From Archilochus colubris (taxonomy: Eukaryota; Chordata; Aves; Apodiformes; Trochilidae), in the NCBI GenBank assembly GCA_023079485.1, contig CM041083.1, positions 104,733,054 to 104,797,053 of the forward strand: 64,000 nucleotides of DNA. Reading direction: 5' to 3'. A program made the position numbers and the translations under genes. Each line of letters starts with the position of its first letter. The first letter of the stretch is position 1. Below, piece by piece: positions 1 to 11,801 of the stretch. The notes beneath the pieces are model-generated. The model did no database searches and was not told where the DNA came from. It saw nothing but the letters and a program-made list of their open reading frames with translations.

Positions 1-107
1 GGGTCTCACCACCCTCACAGGAAAGAATTTTTTCCCAATGTCTAAATCCTCCCTCTTCAAGTTTTAAAGCATTTCCCCTTGTCCTTTCACTGCACACCAT
101 TGTAATT
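1..107 (-). mobile_element. CR1 LINE fragment, 3' region, cut by window edge
   Basis: Read on the minus strand this matches the conserved part of CR1 shortly after the reverse transcriptase domain. The visible blocks correspond to the CR1 phrases for a short-lived direct repeat of 'acaagggg(g)aaatgctttaaa' and the 'gaagagggaggatttagacattgg' stretch, followed by the 'ttctttcctgtgagggtggtgagaccc' block. It enters from the left edge, so its 3' end is outside the window. It is diverged and has no coding capacity. Confidence 0.8.
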
Positions 108-606
108 GTCATCTGCTCCATACTGCCAAAGGAATATTTTATATCACCATCAGTTATTTGATGACTTTACTTTTTCTTAGTAACTTTAAGACGAAATGGT
201 TAATTCTATGATAACATGGGGCATGGATGAATAGTGAAGTTCTATCTCCCATTACAAATCAATAGTATCCCAGCAACTCATATTAGTACCTTTATAATTC
301 CCACCCCAAATTTTCAGCTGTCTGACATGGTGAGTGTAAAAGTGAGCATCAGATATTTATTCAAATTCCTCAAGCTTTTCTTCAAATTAAACCAATATTG
401 TAGAAGGCCTGCAACAATTGGAACAAATGTATGTATATACATTCTGGCCAGTTGTCACACACCTATTTGTGACTCAAACAGAAAGCTTCTTGTAGCAGAA
501 GCATGAGTAGGAAAATCTTTACATTGCTGTTAAACACACCTTTTATTCAGACTTTAGCCCCGGGCATGCTGCTGGCAGAAAGCACAGACAGATGACTTAA
601 ACCCAG

Positions 607-714
607 GGTGTGGATGATCCAGCTCTGAAGCCCATCATAACCCAGACATCATACACAGAAATCCAACCTCTCAAAAGAATTCAGTGGATTTACCACTACA
701 CAGAAGACCAGCTG
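607..714 (+). other. Weak candidate internal exon, unassigned
   Basis: An open stretch of exactly 36 codons begins after CCCAG and ends at a consensus donor, CTG|GTAAGT, so its length is a multiple of three in phase 0. The peptide starts GVDDPALKPIITQTSYTEIQ and continues with an aromatic-rich WIYHY segment. Against it, the acceptor has a poor pyrimidine tract, an in-frame stop (TAA, 598-600) lies just upstream, and I recognise no family. The better acceptor nearby (TTTTATTCAG, ending 550) leads into an exon closed in all three frames. It may be chance or a non-coding exon. Confidence 0.15.
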
Positions 715-860
715 GTAAGTACTGAGCAGAAAAGAATGTTCTCCACTGCTGAAGGCACTGATAATCCAGGAGGCTTTCCTCCTGAGAAGGAAGCCTTTTG
801 GCTACTAAAGCATATCTAATATTTAGATTACTTTCTATCTGACTTACAGTATCTGTACAG

Positions 861-880
861 TATACTGTATATACAGTATA
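861..880. repeat. 20-bp perfect palindrome
   Basis: The sequence TATACTGTATATACAGTATA equals its own reverse complement. It sits in a wider run (847-904) of overlapping ACAGTATA/TATACTGT units, including a second 12-bp palindrome at 857-868. This looks like expanded low-complexity palindromic sequence; no function is implied. Confidence 0.85.
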
Positions 881-1574
881 TCTGTTGTATATACTGCTGT
901 ACAGCACAGACAATGCAGCAGATTCAGAATTCTACAAGATGGATCAAATCAATGCCCCACAGTATGATTAGTAGTTTTTAAGGTTAAAAGGGGGGAATAT
1001 AATCTGTAGCTTAGGTGAAGAAAGCAGATACCTGCATTTGCAACTGCTCCATTTCTTTTATCCTTAAGAAAAACCTTTCTTCATATTCTCTTTTATGATT
1101 CTCAGAGTAGTTTTATCTCTTTAAAATAATCCAGTACTTTGAACTTTTTCCTGAGGGAAAGCCTACTAGTTAGAAATACTTTGTGTTGTATTATACAATC
1201 TCACTTTTTGCAGTGATATTAAGTGTATTAAAGTGGTAATCCAAGCTTTAACTGAACACAGTATTGTGTGCATGCAAATGCTTCTGAGTTGAGGGAAGAA
1301 CAGATAAATATACTTCATTAAAAGTGCTCATGCAAAGTCATTCAAAAATATCCCACTGATTAACCAGTATAAGTAGGATTCCCTCTTCTCTTACTGGCTC
1401 ACCCCAACACCCTCACCAACACCCACCCTTCTCCCCCAACTTTTTGATGTCTCTGGTTAAAACATCATTTATCTGTTTAGTCTTTTGGAAGGAAATCAAT
1501 AAAAATATAGTCTAACAGTGTCCAGTTCTTGGGTTTCCAATAGGGGAGAGACAGAGACATAACAGAGTGAGTAC

Positions 1575-1842
1575 AGTGAAGGGCCACTCAGATGATGAAG
1601 GGATTGGAGCATCTCTCATATAAGAACAGATTGAGAGAGCTGAGACTGTTCAGCCTGGAATAGAGAATGATAAGGGGGATCTTACAAATTGTATAAATAG
1701 CTGATGGGCAGAATAAAACAAGAATGCCAGGACCTTCTCAGTGTTTCCCAGTGAAAGGATGGGAGGGAGTGGGCACAAATTTCCTGAAATAGAAAATGAA
1801 ATACAGGGAATTATGTTTAAACATAAGAAAACAATTTTTAAT
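1575..1842 (+). mobile_element. CR1 LINE 3' fragment
   Basis: Plus-strand CR1 remnant. In order it shows the block around 'gatgaagggattggagcatctctcatat', the [17 protein letters not shown] block ('gagctgagactgttcagcctgga'), the 'tataaatagctgatggg' block and the 'aaacataagaaaacaa' block. It carries indels and stops. It is truncated at both ends and lacks the terminal ATTCTATG repeats, so it is an old copy. Confidence 0.9.
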
Positions 1843-4800
1843 CTCATTATCAAAATGCATCTTGGGTTTGCATTGCCTTAGGGAGATATGTGCAACTAAA
1901 GGTTGGAATCTGTCATTCTATCAGAACTGTATAAGTTATTTTTTCAGTTCAGCAATTGAAGAAAAGATAAACAAACAAAACCTGAGCTAGAGAAAGCCAA
2001 GTGCTACTTGAGAAAATTGTATAAAAGCAATAAGGATGCTTGCCACAAACCATCCAGACAAGCAGATCTACATCCTACTTATCAAAAGACAAAAAAAAAA
2101 AAAAGCAAAAAATGTCCACCTGGAGGTTGTAGTATACAAGATTGTAGATATACTGGTTCAAAATCCATTGTCCTGTCTTCTCTTATTTGTTAAAAAATAT
2201 AATAAAATTATATCCAACATAACCTTCAAAGTTTCCCAACATGACATTGTTAATATTAGAGAAATTTTTTCAGAATTAAAATGACTAAGAATAACGAAGA
2301 TCAGGATTCTGATGCTACTTCAGGGAACATATGATGATTAATTCAAGGTAAAATAATACCAACAGAGCAAACAGCAGAGTAGAGGTTCAGCTTCAAATGC
2401 CACTAGGCAGAAAATGAACTATCCCTTTGTTTCCAATTTCAAAGACTAGGAACATCGTGCTATATAAAAAGATACTTAGGGTATTATTTACATGTGATAT
2501 TTTCATAAGATAACTGGACAAGGTTACAAAGGTATAAAAAATACAACTAATATAACAAAAACTGACAGTTTGTTTATTCTGACCAGCTGATAAATGGGTC
2601 AGTATCAACTTTAACCTTAGGAAGTTGGGCTTTTTCCTAAGCCAAAACTGTTAGTCTAATAAATTTCAGTTCAACAGAACTTTATAGATAATTGAGATTT
2701 ATTTTCACTTAATTTCTCATTACAAACATGCTATTTCAGTTCACAGATAGAATTAAACAATTAGATTTTATTGGTTTGAGTTTTTGTTTGGTTTGGTTTG
2801 GTTTGGCTTGGTTTGGGGTTTTATGTTGGTTTTGGTTTTTTGATTGTTTTTTACCAGAGGTATCCATTTTTATCTCTGCCATGGTCTAGCTGCTACTAAA
2901 AATCTATCTTGTCTTGACTGTTTCCACTTCCCTTATAGAAGACAAAGGGAAGAATGATCAGCAACCACAGTCCTTCTAGCCATGTCATATCGGACTACTA
3001 GAATATAAACAGAAGCTAAATAATGGAAGATTCAAATTTCTTCTGATCAAAGATTTACAGTAGCAAAGATAGCACCTTCTCATATCTCATACCCTGCACT
3101 AAAAATTAATGTGAGCTTAAAGGACTGTGCAGAAAATCTTGGACAATATCACTCTTTAAGAATTTAAAAAGCAAGGTGTAGCAATAAATGTTTATTATAT
3201 GAATCTGTGTTTTAGTATTTCAGGGTCCAAGTGGTGTCTTAATATCTAGAAGTTTTGAATAGCTTATTTTTCTCCTTAAAGCATTGCTTCTCTACCAAAA
3301 AGAATATGCTTATGATAATCAGCACAACTAATACCTTGAGATTTGATTAGAATTAAATGAGAACCAAAAAACTGCACTAAAAATAATCACATCCTGAAGT
3401 CCCACATTACACTTGTTTATGTGGGTATCTTAACATGAAATCATTCAAATGCATTCACCGACTGGATTTTGATTTCATGTTCAGTGCTCACTTGCATGCT
3501 AACAAGTTTTATGAAACAAAAACCAAATGAAATAGTGGATGTGAACTGCCTGAAGACATTAGGCTTTGACAGCATGAAGTAAATTAAAAATCTTCTACCA
3601 GTCAAATTATGTAATTTCCCAGTGCCGACACAAAGGTTTTGGGGGTCTTATTACTCCTTTAGTCAGGGTGAACATTGATACTCTTCAGAAAATTAATATC
3701 AATTACATAGGAATCAATTTAATAGGTACAAGAATTATATTTCCTTTAATATCTTGGAAATATTTCTCTTTTTTTTAATAAAATTGAGAATAATATTTTG
3801 CTGTGTTATAGAAACTTATTCTTTAATATAAAACTGATAATAAAAATTAACAACTTTTTTCATATTCACAGAATAGTCCCATATTCAACATCTTTCCAAT
3901 TTTCTCATGTTCATACTCACAATTTGTCTAGATAATATCCTAAACAGATTAACTATGTTATATCAGTGAGAACAATACCTTATCAAAATTCATTTTATAT
4001 AATTTAGTATGAATATGGAGGAATATTCATGCAAAGAAAAAAGAACTCTCCTTGAATTCAGATCATTTTACATGGATTATTACTCACCTAGATTCCACAC
4101 AATTTTAACTGAATTTAAATAAATTGAAATGGAATTGTCCTAAATAGAGTTACTTAATCTGAGAATTCCTTTTCACCTCATATGCACGGACTGAATGCAA
4201 CACCTCTGGTGTTTGCTCTTATTAAAATCTTAATGTACGTTTACTAATGTAGGTTTAAACATGGCCTAATTTTTAATCAAATATATTTCAGCAGCAGGAG
4301 GGCCAACATTCAAATAATGATTAATTGAAAAATTAATTAAATACTTCAAAATACACATTAAAGTGTTATGATAAAGTTTCAGGTCATGCAGAGTTGGCTT
4401 CTAAATCTGAGTAATGAAAATTAAGAACTTGATCCAAAAGCCTTTATAATGAGTAACTGAAATTACTCCAAAGCTGCTAAAGAATATCTATCTTTGAATA
4501 TTTGCAATGAAGTTTTCTGGAGTAGTTTTGCATTATATGGAAAATTTAAATAAAGATTTGGCTTTACCTGTGTATTCCAAGCTTCCTAATCTTCTCTGTT
4601 TTCCGTGCTATAAAATGTCTTTTTATTAAATTTTATCTTAAACTGCCAGAAAAATATTTTCCCAGTCCAAGTGGAAATGAGTCTAATAGATGTAAAGATT
4701 GCTGGTTTTAAGTAAATAAAATTTTTAAGAAAATAAAATTTTATGGCTTACGTACTTTATTCTGGATAGATAGTCATGGCATACTGTTGTGAAACTCCTG

Positions 4801-5969
4801 CTCTTACTTAAAACTTCCAGACTGTAAAAACATTCTAATCCACTAAAAATGGAAACATTTTTTTAGTTATTCTCAAATTATGTCATGTTTTTCTCCACCC
4901 ACAGCTGATTCATTTCATGTGATATAACTTTTCTTTATCACTGTTTATAACCATTTTGAAGAATCTCATTGAGAGTTCAGTGACTTGTTTGAAAATCTAT
5001 TATGGAGGGATGCATTGAGAGTCCTGTATACAATTTCGTGGTGTGTAACCTTCACTATATAAAATCCTCAGGACGAAGACTCCTTTAAAGTCATAGAAAA
5101 TAACTCCAGAGACAGATAAGGCAAAAAACCCCAAATATAGCGAGAACACTTTACCAGAAGGCTTGTCAGATAGTAAAGCAAGTAACTAAGTCCTTTGCAA
5201 ATTTGAATGTTGTCTTAACTGTCAGCACTTGTGGTTTGCATGGAGATAAGGTTGGGTGAGGATGGGATGGGAGATTGTATGTGTGTGCATATATGTGCTT
5301 CACACATCTGTACCTGCACCTGCACACATTTCTGACAAGAGGGGAAGAAAATTTGAAGGTCTATAGAGAGACAAAGAATAATTATCACTAGTATTTGTAA
5401 GGTTATGCTTTTTAACAGCTGAGACCACTATTTAGGACTAAATATAAAGAGGATTGGGCTGTAAAATACTCACACTTGGTTTGGAAATAAAACTTACAAG
5501 AAGTGATTCTCATATATACAGGTCTGGAAGAGTGAATGAACCACAAGGCAGTGACACAGTTCAGACTGCAATACAGCTTCATGAGGGGAACATTAACTCT
5601 GAGCTAACCTCTGGTCACAGGAAAAGCCATTAAAAAATATACAATTTTTGCACTCCACAGAATACTAGAAGACACTGCAGGAACCTCTGCATGGTGTTAT
5701 TTTATGAACTGTAAATATAATTGTGAATTCTTTCCTGCTAGCTGCACAGATTCAGCAGAAAAGATAAGCAGCATCTGGGCAAAACCAGATGTCATTATGA
5801 AAATCTGAAGGTTAAAATGAGTTTAGTATGTATTAATTGAAGGTCATGCTTCATGTTTCAGTTGTCATTTTAAAAAAAAATTATTGCCAATTATTAAAAT
5901 GTATTTTCTCCTTTTTCTTCAGTTCTCCATTGCTGCATTCTGCAAGGGGCATGCCTACAAAGATGTGTA
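1843..5969. other. Unique AT-rich sequence, no recognised gene
   Basis: About 4.1 kb without any recognised gene or dispersed repeat. It contains an A14 tract at 2091-2104 and the T/G-rich low-complexity run at 2781-2851. The stretch 3400-4560 is compositionally quiet and free of transposons, as expected for long unique avian DNA, and holds many TAAT and ATTA words. No splice-bounded open frame stood out. Confidence 0.6.
2781..2851. repeat. T/G-rich simple repeat, (TTTGG)n-like
   Basis: Four to five imperfect TTTGG/GTTTG units at 2786-2816 are followed by T-rich sequence with scattered GG. This is ordinary low-complexity DNA. Confidence 0.8.
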
Positions 5970-7779
5970 TTTAGAGAGAATCAGAGGTGCAACCTAAAAT
6001 CAATCCTGTTGCAGCTATTCAAGAAAACAAGAGAGGATTCTATAAATATATTAGCAACAAAAGGATGACTAAGGAGAACCTCTATCCTTTATGGGATGCA
6101 GGTGGAAACAGTGAGGAAAAGGCTGAGGTACTTAGTGCCTTCTTTTTCTCAGTCAAGTAGTAAGGCCAGTTGATTGCTGGGTACCCAGTCCCCTGAGCTT
6201 TAAAACAGGCAGATTAAAGCCCTCATACTCCAAGAGGATGTGGTTAGCCACTTGCTGCAACACCTAGATATATGAAAGTTGATGGGGCCAGATGGGGCAC
6301 TAAAGGGACCTGACAGAAGTGCTCACCGGGACACTTTCCACCTTTTACCATCAGTCCTGGCAAACCAGGGAGGTCCCAGTAGATTGGACATTAGCAAATA
6401 TGACCTTCATCTACAAGAACCAGAAGGAGAATCCAGGGAAATACAGACCTGTCAGTCTGACCTCAGTACCAGGGAACATTATGGAGCAAATCATCTCAAG
6501 TTCCATTATGCAGGAAGGGCAGGGAAACCAGGGGATCAGGCCCCTCCAGCATGGTTCATGAAACATAAATCCTGCTTGACCAGCCTGATCTTCTATGGCC
6601 AGATGATCTGCCCAGTGTGGATGTTGTTTGCTTGGAACTTAATAAAACTTTCAACATTGTTTCCCATAGCATTCTTCTGGAGAAACTGGCTACATATGGC
6701 CTAAACCAGTGCACTCATCACTGGGTAGAAAAACTGGATGGGTGTGCAGGGCCACAGAGTTGTGATGAATGGTGTTAAATCCAGCTTGTGTCTGGTCACA
6801 AGAGGTGTTCCCTAGGGCTCAGTACTGGGGAAAAGTCTTGTTCAATATCCCTATCAGTGATCTGGACAAGGGAACTGAGTGCACCGTCAGTAAGTTTGCA
6901 GGTGACACCAAGTTGTGAGGGAGAGTTGATCCGTGTAGAGGTAGGAAGGCTCTTCAGAAGGACATGGACAGGCTGAATTGATGGGCTGTGGCCAGCTGTA
7001 TGAAATTCAACAAGGCCAAGTTCTGGGTCCTGCATTTGGGTCACAACACCACCAAGTAATGCTATAGGCTTGGGGAAAAGTGTCTGGAAATCTATCCATA
7101 GGAAAAAGAGCTGGGAGTGTTGGTCAATACCTATCTGAATATGAGCCAGCAATGTGCCCTGGTGGCCAAGACAACAGTATCCTGTCCTATATCAGGAATA
7201 GTGTGGCCAGCAGGACTATGGAAGTGATTGTACTCAGCACTGGTGAGGCCATGCTTCAAGTACTGTGTCAAGTACTGTGTTCAGTTTAGGCCCCATACTA
7301 CAAGACATTGAGGTGCTGGAGCTTGTCAACAGGAGGAAAATGAAGCTGATGAAAGGTCTAGATCACAGGCCTTATGAGCAGCATCTGAGGGACCTGGGGT
7401 TGTTTAGCCTGGAGAAAAGGAGGTTGAGGGGAAACATTATTGCTCTCTACAACTGCCTGAAAGGAGGTTGTAGCATGACGGAAGTTTTCTTCTCCCTAGT
7501 AACACGCAACAGGACAGGAGAAAATGGCTCCAGTTTGTGCCAAGGAGGTTTAAGTTAGGTATTAGAAGAAATTTCTTCACTTAAAGGGTAATTAAACACT
7601 GGATTAGTCTGCCCAGGAAAACGTTTGAATCATTGACCCTTGAGGTGTTTTAAAGGCATATAGATGTGGTGCTTGGGAACAGTGTTTATGCTTTGGACTC
7701 AGTAGAGTTAGGTTATGGTTGGATTTGATGATCTTAAAGATCTTTCTCCAGCTGAAAAAATTCTGTAATTCTATTATTT
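5970..7779 (+). mobile_element. CR1 LINE, 1.8 kb, 5'-truncated and degenerate
   Basis: Longest plus-strand CR1 in the window. It covers part of ORF2 from before the reverse transcriptase through the 3' end. In order one can see the block 'ggtgcaacctaaaatcaatc', the IYKNQKENPGKYRPVSLTSV palm segment (about 6406-6465), a decayed KAFD region (about 6640-6670), the motif C region at 6892-6918 reading FAGD instead of FADD, and the [14 protein letters not shown] block (about 7395-7440). It ends in ATTCTGTAATTCTATTATTT, the CR1-type 3' repeat. Frameshifts and stops break it into frames of 141 codons or less, so it cannot encode an active protein. Confidence 0.95.
6279..7558 (+). pseudogene. Broken CR1 ORF2 (endonuclease-reverse transcriptase) remnant
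   Basis: The reading frame of the CR1 replication protein is scattered over several short frames: 6279-6704 and 6319-6561 (palm region), 6788-6976, 7080-7289 and 7265-7558 (the C-terminal block with [19 protein letters not shown] and [20 protein letters not shown]). The family protein is a reverse transcriptase that copies CR1 RNA at the target site. Here the motif C aspartate pair is damaged (FAGD) and the frame shifts repeatedly. It is a fossil, older than the copy at 58.7-60.0 kb judging by its number of breaks. Confidence 0.9.
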
Positions 7780-10700
7780 AGAGCAGAAGAAAGAAAATCT
7801 AAAATACTCCATAGGATCAGGTAGCAAGGCCTATTCTATCTGCTCAATGCAGTGCTACAGCACAGTAAAGAAGGGGGCAGAGCCAGCATACTCATGCCTA
7901 TGTGTTGTCTGTGGGAACCTGCCCATTGCAACATGCCTGGCTTGGAAGATAGCAGAACTGATGGTATATTTGGTGGTCTGACAACTTGTCTGCCTATCTG
8001 TTCCCTATTAATGTCAGTGTCAACTTCTTCTGGACTTGATGAGTGAGATAACTAGTCCACAACCAGTAACTGTGAGAAATATAAGTCAGACAGATGGATT
8101 TGGTGTCACAGCTGAACATCAGTTGCTGAATGTTGACTGGAGAGGTAACAGGGTTTGGGTTGGATCTGGCAGAGGAAGGTGGGTGAGAGTTAATTTAATA
8201 TAATATTTACATTGGCACAGTAGTTATTCTAATTGTGAGTATGAGCCAGAGGAGTTTTTCATGCTGTGGCACTTCACAGGTTTATATAAAAGAATTTTCC
8301 TCTAAAACACTTTAGTTGCAGTTAATTTTAAAATGATATTTAATACCAACACACACTGAGGTAAAAACTCATCCCTTTGCTGTCACTAAATAGGTTCTTT
8401 CTGTCACAAAGAGAATCTGACTCCTGGCATAGGCTTCCTGATGCAGACCCCTTCCACAGCTCAGCTCATTTCTGTTTCCGAAATTAGGTCTCTGGCCCAT
8501 TTATTATATGTCCTAGTTGTGAGCACACATCACTCAGACTTGGCAGAGAAACAGAGACAGAGACAGAGAAACACACAACACAGTGTTCAAAGAGATGCTT
8601 TACCAATAAGAGATGGAGTTGTATGTGCTCTGTGCCCCAACTGGCTTACAGTATCTTGTTAATGTGGATATAAAGGTGGTATATATACCCCTGGTGGCTG
8701 CTATTAAAGTTAGTTTCCTAAATATCTATGGATTTTACTTTTGCACCTCCACTAAGTACTTCAGTTTTATTGATTTCCCACTACTGTCTGGTTCATGTTC
8801 CTGTATGCCTTGCTGTCTTTCTCTGAAGTGCAGAAAGGAAATTACATGATTAAGAAGGAAAAAAAGGGATATCATACCTTGATTTCTACTGTCAGCAGCA
8901 TCATGTTATAGAACTACATATATCTGAGCTACATTTATGAGAACAGAGAAATCCATTAAGATACAGGGTAATGCTCCTGAACTGTGTAACCTGTCCTTCC
9001 ACAGAGATATCATATGCAGGTCACTATCAAGAAACCAAAATCAAAAGAGTAGTCCATAAATAGATTTCTGGGGTGAAGGATGCAACAATACAACTTTCTT
9101 CAGTCATGTACAAGAGTGCTTTAGATCCTGAGATAATGAGTCTTAATCTTACTTTTTATATCCTTAGCTATACTAAAGCTCTAATTTAGCCTTCCCTGTA
9201 TTAGTGATAACAAAACCAAGCACAGCACCAATTTAAGAACCAACAAAAGCCTAAAAAATATATTGACTGTTATTGTCAACTTTGTTCATTGAATCTATTC
9301 AATTGTTCTGTTTAGTTGGCACTGTTTTTTAGGAGTCATAACTGACACATATATTTCTTTATATCAATGGTTTCACAATAGAGCATTTATCTCTCTGAAT
9401 TTAGTGTTTCTATACCCTGCCCCACTCTGTCTCTCTTCTTAGAAGTGCAGACTCTGTGTACTGATCTTTAGCCATAAAGCTGATAAAAAAACAACCTCAT
9501 ATTAGACTGGGCTCTGCATAAGAGAACGTCCTGTTCCAATAATCCCTATACTTTCTAAACACACAGGTTTGGAGAAACAAAGTGTGTTCTTTCTTAGCTA
9601 GATTAAACAGAGCATTTTTAATACAGAAGTGACTGTTATGATGAATTAGGAAATGATCATTCAGTATGATCAGAAATAAGTTTCATCCAGATTTCGTATC
9701 CTTTCCTTTTGTCTCTTCTCTCATAAACCCAGGGAAATATGGAGAAGGGTGACTTAAAAAGCATCTGTTTGTGCCTCTTCCCAAGCTTAAATTCTGTCTA
9801 CCCAAAGAGGACCTGTTCATGCCAGACCACAGTCTTTTTGTTTGCTTCTTTGCTAGACCAGTATCAGAGAACACAACACATATCACACTGAGATTCTCCC
9901 CTATGCAGACCCATTAACTGCCTTGACCACTCCACTTTGTTGTTTCAAGTCCTTCAATCCTAATGATGGTGGGAGCTGTCACACTGCAAGTGCACATCTT
10001 GGCATTTTACTCTGTATGGGACTGGCATCCTTACAGGCAGCCTCCTGCCTTCCTACTGTGATCCCCCTCAGCTTAATCAGCACGCACAGATGTTCGGTGT
10101 TTATGCACCCACCAGAGGTTGCTGGTAGGCTGATCACACTAGGGCTCTCAAACATCAACTAACTCTGATCACTGATTTTCCTGACTCCCCAAAGAACTTC
10201 AAGAAGCATTTTTCTCACATGAATTTGTCAGATTCACCATGTCACATGGTGAACTTTCTCCCATCTTCTTGGGTTTGCTTTACAGTAGTCTGTCAGCGCG
10301 TGGAAGTGTATAGCATAAAAGGACATTTAGTTATTCATAAAAAAAATTTCCCTTGTTTTAGTAATAATCTGACTGTGTCTGAATATTTTGTACACATTCA
10401 TACACAGTAACAATACAGAGCAGAGGCAGTCAGATTCAGTTTTTTTTCTTGTTTATATTTTCCTTTTGTTTCTAGTTACAATAAGCTGATCTTTGGCTCA
10501 TAAGCTATTAATTTCATTAAATTCAGGGGTAATATTCAAAAGTCACAAATCACTGCATAGGGAACAAAAATAGAAAACATGAAAGAAGCCGGTATCTTTC
10601 TGCTCTTGTTTTACTTACTTCCTCTCTTAGCTCTGTCCCTAACATCTACCTGGTTTTATCATCTAGCACCTTTTCTGATCTTGAAATATTTTTTATAGTT

Positions 10701-11732
10701 AGTCTCTTTCAGAAATTTTTTTACTCTAAGTACCTTACAAAATACCTGACTAAGTACTTTTATCTCTAAAATAGAGTCACTTTACTGGCTTGATTGTTTC
10801 TAGAGTGGTTTCCATCTTCTCTAGGCAATCCAAACTGACCTCAGAAAGACAGTAAAAAAAGAACTATTTCATCCTTGAACTAACATTTTGTGATAATTTT
10901 ACCTATGTCTTGTTTATTTTGTCATTGAAAATCTGGACACCTTAATAAACTTCATTTTTTTCTGTTTCTTCTTTTTATCTCAGCTACTGTTGTAGTTCTA
11001 ATCTACATGACAGTAGACTAATTACCTTGCTGCTACAAACATCTGTCTTCCAAACAACAATTTTCAACTCCTTACTTCCCCTTTCTGAGCGCCAGGCAAT
11101 CCCACAGCACTTACACCTTTGCTTGTTTATTTTTCCTTCACCTCCCACTCTTAATTGACTGTCAGCTTTGACCTGAAAGCTTTGGCTGTCAGGACAAAGA
11201 AATTAAAATACTTTCTCTTGCGCAGGGAGGTAGAGGAGTAAGAGGAGCACAAGGCTGTATTTTCACTGAGAGCAGTACTCACAGTCAAGCAGGTTATTAA
11301 ATTTTTTACTTAATTGCTTTTCTTATTTTTCATTTGCCCCATTTTCAAATCCTCCTTTCCCTGTCTTCTTTCTAAAATTGATTGTATTAAAAAATTAGCA
11401 TAATAATTTTTAGAATTTTCAACTCAGTCCTACCACTGAACTCCAGTTTCATTAACAGAATGTTAGTGTCTTGTAAATTGTGTTTCAGTATTTTTTTTTT
11501 TCTGTAAAACTAAAAGCTCATTTTCCAATCAAGCCTGTAACAGCTTCATTTTCTTGTTCTTTCAACTCTAGGGTAAAGAGCAAAGCTACCAGTTTCCTAG
11601 TGAGCAGAGCTGCTATGAAATTCTACTTGTAATTTGCAACAGAGGAAACAAGACACTCTGAAAGGAAAGTTTTAATTTGTCACTGCAGTTTGAGTAACCA
11701 ATTAAGGCAGATCTTACCTCCTTTTATTTCAG

Positions 11733-11801
11733 ATGTTAGCACTTTTTCTATGTTCTGGAATATCAATGCTTATTTCTGTGTTGATTTTACTCTGCTGGAA
11801 G
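11733..11801 (+). other. Candidate 69-nt exon coding a membrane-like segment
   Basis: A strong acceptor (CTTACCTCCTTTTATTTCAG) is followed by 23 codons reading MLALFLCSGISMLISVLILL then CWK, and by AAG|GTATAC as a possible donor. The peptide has the profile of a single transmembrane helix, and 69 nt keeps frame. T-rich DNA readily encodes such hydrophobic runs by chance, a second frame is also open, and the donor is only fair. No protein is recognised. Confidence 0.2.

Larger units (their letters stand above)
108..1574. other. Unique AT-rich sequence, no recognised gene
   Basis: No protein family is recognised in the short open frames here. It contains a weak exon candidate (607-714) and a run of palindromic TATAC/GTATA sequence (847-904), both listed separately. 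The remainder is ordinary AT-rich avian non-coding DNA. Confidence 0.6.

Noticed and set aside
3400..4560. TAAT-rich unique stretch as a homeodomain-bound enhancer
   Set aside because: TAAT words are expected often in DNA this AT-rich; without conservation data the claim cannot be supported.
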